Origin: Fibrobacter succinogenes
GTDB lineage: Bacteria; Fibrobacterota; Fibrobacteria; Fibrobacterales; Fibrobacteraceae
Length of the DNA: 64,000 bases
Assembly: GCA_902776765.1 (NCBI GenBank)
Contig: CACYRP010000004.1
Coordinates: forward strand, 1 to 64,000
Direction of reading: 5' to 3'
Part shown: piece by piece, positions 7,948-14,633 of the stretch
How positions within the stretch are numbered: position 1 is the first letter of the stretch
Layout of the letters: each line of letters opens with the position of its first letter
The notes under the pieces: generated by a model
Database searches by the model: none
Seen by the model: only the letters and a program-made list of their open reading frames with translations
Told to the model about the DNA's origin: nothing
Translations under genes and position numbers: made by a program

Positions 7948-9069
7948 TTATTTGCAAAGTTCCTTGTAGCAGCTGTCGAATGCGGCCATGAATTCGTCGA
8001 TTTCTTTTTCGGTGGTGAGGTGCGAAAGGCTTATGCGCCAGGAGTTCAAAGCATTTTTGCGGTCGCGGCAGACGGCAAAAACGGCGCGGGAGGGGAGCGC
8101 ATCTACGCTGCAGGCGGACTTGACCGACACGTAAATTCCTTTGTCCGAAAGAGCTTTTTGGAAAATGTTCCCGCGGACTCCCGCAACACTCAGGTTCAAA
8201 ATGTGCGGAACAGCGTCTGCGGGCGAATTGATGCGGACTTTCGGATAGCCGCAGAGTTCTTCTTGCAAAATCTTTCGCAGCTCCTTGACGCGGGCAAATC
8301 GATCTTCGAAATGCTCCATGGCAAGCGATAATGCGGTTTCGAGGGAAGCGTCCAGCGCGAGCGTCGGGGTTCCGCTGCGGTAAATGGTAGTGCTTGCGCC
8401 GCCGTAAATGAGCGGTTCCATGGCGATTCCGCTTTTTTTGTATAAAAGACCGCTGCCTGAAAGTCCGTAGAACTTGTGCGCGCCAATGCTTGCCGCGTCT
8501 GCCAAATTCAGGTTTATAGGCGTTTTGCCGATGGCCTGCGTTGCATCCACGTGAAGGCTGCAGTTCGAGAACTCGCGGACAATCTTACTGATGGATTCCA
8601 GCGGCTGCACGGTCCCGAGTTCGCTATCGACCGCATTCACCGTTACGAGCACCGTATCTTTGCGGAGCAGGCTCTTCAAGTCTTCCAGGTCGATTTTCCC
8701 GTCGGTGCCGATTTTTACCATCTCGATTTCGTAGCCCGCTTCTTGCAGGGCCGTGAGCGTGGCGCTTACCGAAGAATGTTCCAGCGGGTTCGTGATGATG
8801 TGCTTGCCCACATGGCGCTTGGCCTGGATGATGCCGCGGATGGCGGTGTTGTTGCTTTCGCTTGCGCCCGAGGTGTAAATGATTTCGTCGGGGTTTACGC
8901 CCAAAAGTTTCGCGATGGAATCGGTCACTTGGGCGAGAAATGCTTTTGCCGCATGCCCTGCTTCGTGATTCGAATTGGCGTTGCCGATAAACCTGCGTTC
9001 AACTTCGCAGAATCGTTGCAAGGCTTCTTCGCATGTCGGGGTGTTTGCCGTGTAGTCGAAATAGGACAT
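7948..9069 (-). CDS. Cysteine desulfurase (IscS/NifS family)
   Basis: 373 aa, fold-type I PLP enzyme. The start is MSYFDYTANTP. The PLP Lys lies in SIGAHKFYGLSGSGLLY; the upstream cofactor-binding region is SGASESNNTAIRGI with HSSV after it, and DATQAIGK carries the conserved Asp. The active-site Cys loop reads VKSACSVDALPSRAV, matching the SACS form of the NifS-like group. It removes sulfur from cysteine to feed tRNA thiolation or Fe-S assembly. It lies directly upstream of the TtcA-like gene, suggesting a dedicated role in tRNA thiolation. No iscU or iscA is nearby. Confidence 0.9.
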   Translation of the reverse strand: MSYFDYTANTPTCEEALQRFCEVERRFIGNANSNHEAGHAAKAFLAQVTDSIAKLLGVNPDEIIYTSGASESNNTAIRGIIQAKRHVGKHIITNPLEHSSVSATLTALQEAGYEIEMVKIGTDGKIDLEDLKSLLRKDTVLVTVNAVDSELGTVQPLESISKIVREFSNCSLHVDATQAIGKTPINLNLADAASIGAHKFYGLSGSGLLYKKSGIAMEPLIYGGASTTIYRSGTPTLALDASLETALSLAMEHFEDRFARVKELRKILQEELCGYPKVRINSPADAVPHILNLSVAGVRGNIFQKALSDKGIYVSVKSACSVDALPSRAVFAVCRDRKNALNSWRISLSHLTTEKEIDEFMAAFDSCYKELCK

Positions 9070-9110
9070 AACTATCAAAAAGATAGAAAATTGAGTGGAA
9101 CCTTCTGCGG

Positions 9111-9974
9111 TTAGATGAACTCGGCGAAGTCCTTGATGTGGCCGGCCGTGTAACGCGGTTCTAGCGGGAGCAAGTTTTCCGCTTTGCCAAAGCCTTCAAA
9201 AAGCGTGATGCAGTCAATGCCTGCGTTTTTGGCGGCGAGAACATCGGGCGTGTCGTCGCCAATCATAATTGCTTTTTCGGGGGCGATTCCCGTCTGGCGG
9301 AGAATCTCGAAAATCCCGGCGGGACTTGGCTTGCGTTCCGGAGTTGTGTCACCGCAGAGGTAAGTGGCGAACGATTTTTCGAGTCCGAATTTTTCGAGAA
9401 TCTTTTGTGCGGGTGCAACCGGCTTGTTCGTGAGCATCGCCGCGCATTTAGCCCCGGCGCAGTATCCGTTGCTCTCCGCGCGGTTCCCGTTGTTAATCGC
9501 GCTGTTCTTATCATTTCCCGCGCAGTCTTCGTTACGATTGAAACTTCCCGCGCTGTCCCTATCACATCCCGCGCTTTGGGCAATTCGTTTAATGAGTTCC
9601 ACAACGCCTTCGTACGGCTCCGTATTTTCGGTACAATGTTCCCAATAAAATTCAGAATAAACTTTGTGAATCTCTTTGATGCTCTCTTCGCTGTAGCCTT
9701 CGCGTTCTAGAACGGCGGCGACTTTTTCGATGTCGCGGACAATATTAACGTCAATGAAATTTGCGGCTACCGCTCGGCGGATCAAGTTCATGGAACCGTT
9801 TCCGATGAATGTCCGCACGTCATCGTTGCTGTGCGTCTTCAGCCCGAACTGCTTCATGGCGTAATTCACGGCGGGTGCCAAATTGCCAAGTGTGTTGAAT
9901 AGCGTGCCGTCCAAGTCGAATATGAACAGTTCCTTTTGATGAAGCAATGCTTTGATTTCGTCGCGTGGAGTCAT
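9111..9974 (-). CDS. HAD-superfamily phosphatase (phosphoglycolate-phosphatase-like) with a repeat insert
   Basis: 287 aa from the ATG at 9974, which has TAAATTTG five bases upstream; an earlier ATG at 10004 is possible. HAD motif I is FIFDLDGTLFNT, motif II is MLTNKP, motif III is the Lys of RKPSP, and motif IV is MIGDDTPDV. The small helical cap fits the Gph/PGP group. Between the cap and motif II there is an unusual Ser/Cys-Ala-Gly-rich insert of about 45 residues made of degenerate 7-residue units, encoded by a 21-bp-periodic stretch at about 9457-9585. Family members normally have a few residues there. The catalytic residues are intact. Substrate is not determined by sequence. Confidence 0.8.
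   Translation of the reverse strand: MTPRDEIKALLHQKELFIFDLDGTLFNTLGNLAPAVNYAMKQFGLKTHSNDDVRTFIGNGSMNLIRRAVAANFIDVNIVRDIEKVAAVLEREGYSEESIKEIHKVYSEFYWEHCTENTEPYEGVVELIKRIAQSAGCDRDSAGSFNRNEDCAGNDKNSAINNGNRAESNGYCAGAKCAAMLTNKPVAPAQKILEKFGLEKSFATYLCGDTTPERKPSPAGIFEILRQTGIAPEKAIMIGDDTPDVLAAKNAGIDCITLFEGFGKAENLLPLEPRYTAGHIKDFAEFI
9457..9585 (-). repeat. 21-bp-periodic coding repeat inside the HAD gene
   Basis: The core CCGCGC (or variant) recurs at about 9457, 9476, 9497, 9518, 9548 and 9569, that is every 21 bp with one 30-bp step. It encodes repeats of the form Ser/Cys-Ala-Gly-x-Asp/Asn-x-Asn in frame. The same CCCGCGC core appears in the coding repeat at 13102-13180. Confidence 0.7.
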
Positions 9975-9979
9975 GGCGC

Positions 9980-9987
9980 CAAATTTA
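9980..9987 (-). promoter_or_regulatory. TAnnTTTG -7 box five bases upstream of the HAD gene
   Basis: TAAATTTG on the minus strand, then GCGCC, then the ATG. The arrangement and spacer are nearly the same as upstream of miaB and cysE. No Shine-Dalgarno is present, so a leaderless transcript is plausible. Confidence 0.45.
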
Positions 9988-10007
9988 GAATTTTGTATAT
10001 TCATTTT

Positions 10008-10289
10008 ATGCCGAAGTTTTTGATTATTTCCATTCTGTTAAGCCCAATCTTTTGGGCGTGCGCATGCGCATCTACGGATAGTTGCGCTGAAGAATGGTAT
10101 GAAGAAAGCCGGGAAGAAAATCAGAAGAAAAATGCGATGTGCGTAGATCAACTCAAATACGATGAATGTATTGAATATCATCGTGGTATTCCGCTTTCTC
10201 CTGATATTTCTGGTTCTAGTTATTGCTATGATCAGGCGAAATATCGCTGTATGGATCGCAAATCATCTTCATCAAAAAAGAAATGGTGA
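10008..10289 (+). CDS. Small cysteine-rich lipoprotein
   Basis: 93 aa. MPKFLIISILLSPIFWAC is a lipoprotein-type signal with a Cys at about residue 18. The mature part is highly charged and has several further cysteines (CACAS, DSC, AMC, DEC, YCYD, RC) and a Lys/Ser-rich tail. The paired spacing suggests disulfides in the periplasm or at the surface. No family recognised. It is 21 bp upstream of the next exported-protein gene. The start is supported by a TTTTGTATATT box 10 nt upstream and by the signal peptide. Confidence 0.6.
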   Translation: MPKFLIISILLSPIFWACACASTDSCAEEWYEESREENQKKNAMCVDQLKYDECIEYHRGIPLSPDISGSSYCYDQAKYRCMDRKSSSSKKKW

Positions 10290-10310
10290 CATTTTTGTAT
10301 ATTAGTCAAC

Positions 10311-11042
10311 ATGAATTTCAAAAAATTTTCTCTTGCTTTTTTAGCCGCGTTTTTGGTGGCTCCCGTACTTGCTGACGATATTATCCGTTTTGTTCCGGAT
10401 CCGTATCCGATTGGTTATGCCGATCAGGGCGATGTCAAGCATATTGTTATTAAAGGCGCTAACATTACAAATAAAGAAATTGTTCTTGAAACCGTGATGG
10501 GCCAAGGTATTGGCATGTCGAACTTCAAGTACCCGACCAAAATTGCGCCCAATGCTGCGGTGACGATTGAATTTGATATGGATTTTGCGGGCATGGATGG
10601 TCAAATCAATCCGGTCGTGGTGATGATTGACAATCAGGGTAAGTCTTATGCCGCGCAGCTTGACGGCTATGTGAAAAATCCAATTTTCTTTGGTGAAAAG
10701 TTATTTGATACGGGTTACTATGCCCCGAATGAAAAACGCGAATGGACATTCTACGTGTGGGGAACTGACAAGAAAACTCGCCCGGACCTGGCGCTTGACG
10801 AAAACGCCCAAAAGGAATTTAAGCTCAAAACAAAGAATGTGATGCTGAATGTCGATGACATCGGCAAAATTAAGGAAGGGGGCAAGGTTCCCGGACTTAA
10901 GTTGACCCTTTCGACGAGTGGGCTTTCCCGCACGGGTTGGGAGCTCAAGCAGAAGAGCATTCGCAAAATTGTGGGCTTCAAGAGCAAAAAATTCCCGAAG
11001 GCAACACCCGAAGTGCTGATTGTCGGTTATTGGAAGGATTAG
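10311..11042 (+). CDS. Exported protein of unknown function
   Basis: 243 aa. It begins with a clear signal peptide (MNFKKFSLAFLAAFLVAPVLA, cleavage before DDII). Residues about 22-125 resemble an Ig-like, DUF1573-style beta domain (HIVIKGANITNKEIVLETV ... YPTKIAPNAAVTIEFDMDF), with no catalytic signature. The C-terminal half is Lys-rich (KSIRKIVGFKSKKFPKATP) and ends in VLIVGYWKD. I do not recognise a named family. It probably acts in the periplasm. It follows the small lipoprotein gene and shares its strand. Confidence 0.6.
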   Translation: MNFKKFSLAFLAAFLVAPVLADDIIRFVPDPYPIGYADQGDVKHIVIKGANITNKEIVLETVMGQGIGMSNFKYPTKIAPNAAVTIEFDMDFAGMDGQINPVVVMIDNQGKSYAAQLDGYVKNPIFFGEKLFDTGYYAPNEKREWTFYVWGTDKKTRPDLALDENAQKEFKLKTKNVMLNVDDIGKIKEGGKVPGLKLTLSTSGLSRTGWELKQKSIRKIVGFKSKKFPKATPEVLIVGYWKD

Positions 11043-11107
11043 CGCTATTCAAGAAAGGACTGGAACTGCCGGAAAGGGTTTAATTTTGCTTTTTTCAAGA
11101 GTTTGCC

Positions 11108-11138
11108 TTGAAAAAATATCGTGGTTTAACTAACTTTG
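11108..11138 (+). promoter_or_regulatory. Bacteroidetes-type promoter of tRNA-Pro
   Basis: TTG at 11108-11110, a 20-base spacer, then TAACTTTG at 11131-11138. This matches the Bacteroidetes consensus (TTG/TTTG, 19-21 nt, TAnnTTTG) fully. It lies 21 nt upstream of the tRNA 5' end. Confidence 0.65.
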
Positions 11139-11159
11139 GCATACTCTTGTAAGAGACCT

Positions 11160-11233
11160 CGGGATGTAGCTCAGCCTGGTAGAGCGCTTGAATGGGGTTC
11201 AAGAGGTCGCTGATTCGAATTCAGTCATCCCGA
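11160..11233 (+). tRNA. tRNA-Pro (anticodon GGG)
   Basis: 74 nt. The acceptor CGGGATG pairs with CATCCCG and is followed by A. The D-arm is AGCTCAGCCTGGTAGAGC, the anticodon arm is CTTGA/TCAAG around ATGGGGT giving GGG, and the T-loop is TTCGAAT. CCA is not encoded. It should decode CCC and CCU. Confidence 0.96.
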
Positions 11234-11235
11234 CT

Positions 11236-11265
11236 AAAAAGACTCGTCATTGACGAGTCTTTTTT
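11236..11265 (+). terminator. Rho-independent terminator after tRNA-Pro
   Basis: A near-perfect hairpin: AAAAAGACTCGTC pairs with GACGAGTCTTTTT around an ATT loop, three bases after the tRNA. The flanking A and T tracts make it usable from both sides. Confidence 0.9.
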
Positions 11266-11355
11266 GCGTTAAGGTCTGCGGGCATTTGGCGCGCACATTT
11301 AATGCGCGCTTCTTGTAAAACAAGTGCCGTTTGGATTGCGCGCGTGTCTTGCGAA

Positions 11356-13455
11356 TTACAGCCCGTGTTCGAGCGAGTAATCCGAAATTTTGATGAGCGT
11401 GTCGAGTGTGGCGTGCATTTTGGCGGTGCGTTCGGACTGCGTTTTAGCAAGGTCGTGTTCCTGACGCAAGTCGCTATCGGCAAAGAGATAAACTTCGTCG
11501 TTGGTGCCTGTCTTTGAAACAACGCGGTAGTTGTCGAGCCCGAGTGCAGAGTAACCGGAATATGCTCCTAGCGAGAGTCCGGCGCGTTCCTTTTGAACGA
11601 TTGAGCTGTCTGCATTTTGAATCGTCTCTGTTTCTCGTAACAAGTTATGCCCCATGAAAATGTTCGGGACAGCGAATCCGGCAAGCTCAAGAATTGTGGG
11701 CGCGATGTCGATTTGTGCGGCTGTTGTCGTATCGTGAGTTGGTTCAAGCCCTTTGCCATGGATAATGAATGGAATCCAGCTGATGTTCGAGAATCCGCCG
11801 CCGTTCATGGTAGAAACTCCGTTTTCACCCAAGGGGAATCCGTGGTCTGCCATGATGATGACGTACGTGTTCTTGTACCATTCTTCGTTTTGAATTGCGC
11901 GGATGAAGTGGGCCAGTTGCCTGTCGGCGTAGTTCATTGTGACGTTGATGCGTTCTTGCAGGGGGCGTGCTTTTTCATCGTCGGTCATGCCGGCAGCAAA
12001 ATTGAACGGGTAATGGTTGGAACGCGTCATGAGGGTGGCGAGGAACGGCTTACCTGCTTTGGAGAGGGTGTCGCGCACGTATTGGGCGGCGTGGTCCATG
12101 AAGGTGGAATCGTCTTCGCGTTCACGGCTGTAATGCTCTGCAGTGTACCATTTGGCCATCCAAACGCCGAGGTTATCCCAGGCGGGGTCGGCGGCCGACA
12201 TATAGTGCGTGCTGTAGCCTTTCTCGGTGAGCACGGAAACAAAGCTTGGGAGTGTCACATGTGCCAGGTCGGTGGCTTGTGCAAGCCTAGAATGGTGCGG
12301 AATGCCGAGGTGTGTTGAAAGGACACCGCCGGTTGTTGGGACTCCGCTTGTGTGCATGCGCATCCACACGTGAGAGTTTGCTGCAATTGAATCTAAGAAT
12401 GGCGTGGGCGAGGGCTGAATTTGCGGATTCATGAAGCCCGTGTTAAGCCCGCGATGGGATTCCATGAGCACGAGGATGAAATTTGGTTTCATTTCGCGCT
12501 GGGCGGCGAGCTTTTCGCTTTTCAAAAGAGCTTCGGTCGGGATGCGGTAAAGCGGTAGGCCATGGCCTTCTTTTGCATCGGAAAATTTCCAAAGACTATC
12601 GCCCTCAACGCGCTGCCATAAGTTCTGGTATGTGGTGCGGTAGGCGGCGAGATCTTTTTCGGTAAGTCCGGCTGCTTTCTTTGATACAAACAGGTCGTTG
12701 TAGACAAGTGAAACAACTGGACGGAGTTTGGTCATGCGCGCATTTCCAGTCCAGATAAAGTAAACAAAAAGGTAAGAAGCGATGTAGAAAATAACCATTG
12801 CAATGACGGATTTTTTCATGCGTAGTCCGTCTGGCGTGCTGTAGTTTTTGCGGAGTAGCCTGTAGACGCCGTAGGTCAGCGGAAGCATTAGTACAAGCAC
12901 CACGAATTGCAAATATGGGATAGACAAATCGTTTGCAACGTAGTCGTAGAACATGGCAATGGACGATGTGTCTTTATACGTGTCCACAAGGCCGAAACTC
13001 AAATGCCCGCCCAAGAATCGTTGCACTTCGTTGTCGAGGAGCGTAAAGAGCAAGACAACGCTATGGAAAACTGTGTAGGCGATTGTCGTGACTTTCGCTA
13101 CGTTTGAAACGCCCGCGCATCCTGTGTCGGCGCAATCCGTGTCAGCACATCTCGTGCCCGCGCATCTTGTGTCAGTGTTTCTTGAATTCGTACTTTTCGA
13201 ACGTGCAATTTTGTCGGCAATCCCGCCTAGCACCATGAATACTACAAGCGCGTTGCATATCCACATAAAGTCAATGCAGACGGCATGGAAAATAAACCAG
13301 TCCGGCTTCGATACAAACGGGAATCCGTAAGGATTGCTACGGAACAGTAGCATTACGCGGAGCAGAATGTGCGTTATCCAAAAGGCGAGCGAAATCAAAA
13401 CCAAGTTCTTGGATGGCTCAAAGAACTCGGCAATCTTTTGTATAAAGTTTTTCAT
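11356..13455 (-). CDS. LTA-synthase-family sulfatase (phosphoglycerol transferase type) with Cys-rich repeat insert
   Basis: 699 aa. About five N-terminal membrane helices are followed by an extracytoplasmic alkaline-phosphatase/sulfatase domain. Metal and catalytic regions are visible: ILVLMESHRGL, TSGVPTTGGVLSTHLG around the expected nucleophile Thr, DPAWDN, and IIMADHGFPLGE. Family members transfer glycerol-phosphate or related head groups to envelope glycolipids or glycans. The actual acceptor here is unknown. In a loop between the second and third helices lies a run of Cys-Ala-Gly/Asp pentapeptides encoded by 15-bp repeats. The gene overlaps the upstream glycosyltransferase by 4 bp (ATGA), so translational coupling and a joint role in envelope glycoconjugate synthesis are likely. 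Confidence 0.85.
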   Translation of the reverse strand: MKNFIQKIAEFFEPSKNLVLISLAFWITHILLRVMLLFRSNPYGFPFVSKPDWFIFHAVCIDFMWICNALVVFMVLGGIADKIARSKSTNSRNTDTRCAGTRCADTDCADTGCAGVSNVAKVTTIAYTVFHSVVLLFTLLDNEVQRFLGGHLSFGLVDTYKDTSSIAMFYDYVANDLSIPYLQFVVLVLMLPLTYGVYRLLRKNYSTPDGLRMKKSVIAMVIFYIASYLFVYFIWTGNARMTKLRPVVSLVYNDLFVSKKAAGLTEKDLAAYRTTYQNLWQRVEGDSLWKFSDAKEGHGLPLYRIPTEALLKSEKLAAQREMKPNFILVLMESHRGLNTGFMNPQIQPSPTPFLDSIAANSHVWMRMHTSGVPTTGGVLSTHLGIPHHSRLAQATDLAHVTLPSFVSVLTEKGYSTHYMSAADPAWDNLGVWMAKWYTAEHYSREREDDSTFMDHAAQYVRDTLSKAGKPFLATLMTRSNHYPFNFAAGMTDDEKARPLQERINVTMNYADRQLAHFIRAIQNEEWYKNTYVIIMADHGFPLGENGVSTMNGGGFSNISWIPFIIHGKGLEPTHDTTTAAQIDIAPTILELAGFAVPNIFMGHNLLRETETIQNADSSIVQKERAGLSLGAYSGYSALGLDNYRVVSKTGTNDEVYLFADSDLRQEHDLAKTQSERTAKMHATLDTLIKISDYSLEHGL
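13102..13180 (-). repeat. 15-bp coding tandem repeat in the sulfatase gene
   Basis: About five imperfect 15-bp units, each beginning GCCCGCGCATC or GTCnGCnCATC on the plus strand. They encode pentapeptides of the form Thr-x-Cys-Ala-Gly/Asp in frame. The CCCGCGC core matches that of the HAD-gene repeat. Confidence 0.8.
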
Positions 13456-14633
13456 TTTTTTTGTCCGGTAATTTCTTTGTAGAGCGCAAGCTGGCGCTTA
13501 AAGCAATCGTTCCAACTGAATTTCTCGGCGTACTTTCGTGCTTTAATCTTTTTGTCGGTGAGGTCTGAATGATAGAGCTCGACAATGGCATCGGCAAGCG
13601 CTTCGGGCGTGCGTTCCTTGAGAATCGTGCCGGCACCTGATTCCGTGACATGCTCGAATGCGGCTCCAGCGGCGGCTCCGACGAGAGCGTTTCCGCTAGC
13701 CATACTTTCGAGAATCGAAAGTCCGAACGTTTCCCAACCGGAGAGTGCGAGTCCCATATCGACACTCGCGTAATAGCGTGCCATTTCATCGATGGAATTT
13801 ACGAATCCGATGTAGCTCACGTGCTTGTATTTTTCAGCAGCGGCTTGCACAAGCGGGAGGCTTGGACCTGTGCCTGCAAAGACTATTGCTGGTTCGTGCC
13901 CGAGTTTTTGTGTTAAAATATCGTAGGCTCCGAGAACAAGGTCAATCCCTTTTTCGTTGCAATGTCTGTGTGGGAAAAATATCGTGAGGCGGTTCGGATC
14001 ACCATCCTTAAGTTTTGCAACGAGAGCTTCGTCACGACGCTCTGGGGAGAATGTATTGATGTCGCAACCGAGTGGAATCCATCGCGGATCGGGGAGACCG
14101 TTTTTTTTAAGGCGTGCCATTGCTTCTTTTGAGGAAGCTTGTACGCAATCGAAACCTTTAAATTCTTGATTGGCGTACCAGAATGCAATCTTGCGGAAGA
14201 ACGTTCCTGTGCCTGCTCCAAATTTTTTGGCGATGGGGCGGCCTACGTAAGTTACCGGAAAATCAGCATGCCAAAAGCTGAACAAAGCTGCATTTGGAAC
14301 AACTTCTTTTGCTATGCTACGAACAACTGAAGGCAGAATGTATGGCGAACCCACTTCGATTGCGTCTGGCTTGTATTTTTCAAGAATTGGGCGGATTTGT
14401 TTGGCTTTCCACATAAAGCGATATTCCCAGTTCCCCGGGAACCGGAATGCTTCTACATGCTCGATTATGAGCCCTTCGCTTCGCGTTTCGGTGTATGTGC
14501 TTGCTGAAGGCATGACAAATACCGAAAGGACGTCGCTTTGCTTTTCGTAGAATGCCATTTTTTGCAAATGGTAACGCCGGACTCCGCCTCCTGACGGACT
14601 CCAGAAGTTGTTAAAATCAACGATGGTAAACAT
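13452..14633 (-). CDS. Glycosyltransferase family 4
   Basis: 393 aa, GT-B fold. The N-terminal glycine-rich loop is WSPSGGGVRRYHLQKM and the C-terminal nucleotide-sugar region shows FAGTGPSLPLVQAAA, then ALSGWETFGLSILESMASGNALVGAAAGA with the typical E-x7-E arrangement of GT4. It should transfer a sugar from a nucleotide sugar at the cytoplasmic membrane face; donor and acceptor cannot be read from sequence. The start overlaps the stop of the upstream primase-like gene by one base (TAATG) and its stop overlaps the sulfatase start by 4 bp. The three genes form a tightly packed operon. Confidence 0.88.
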   Translation of the reverse strand: MFTIVDFNNFWSPSGGGVRRYHLQKMAFYEKQSDVLSVFVMPSASTYTETRSEGLIIEHVEAFRFPGNWEYRFMWKAKQIRPILEKYKPDAIEVGSPYILPSVVRSIAKEVVPNAALFSFWHADFPVTYVGRPIAKKFGAGTGTFFRKIAFWYANQEFKGFDCVQASSKEAMARLKKNGLPDPRWIPLGCDINTFSPERRDEALVAKLKDGDPNRLTIFFPHRHCNEKGIDLVLGAYDILTQKLGHEPAIVFAGTGPSLPLVQAAAEKYKHVSYIGFVNSIDEMARYYASVDMGLALSGWETFGLSILESMASGNALVGAAAGAAFEHVTESGAGTILKERTPEALADAIVELYHSDLTDKKIKARKYAEKFSWNDCFKRQLALYKEITGQKK

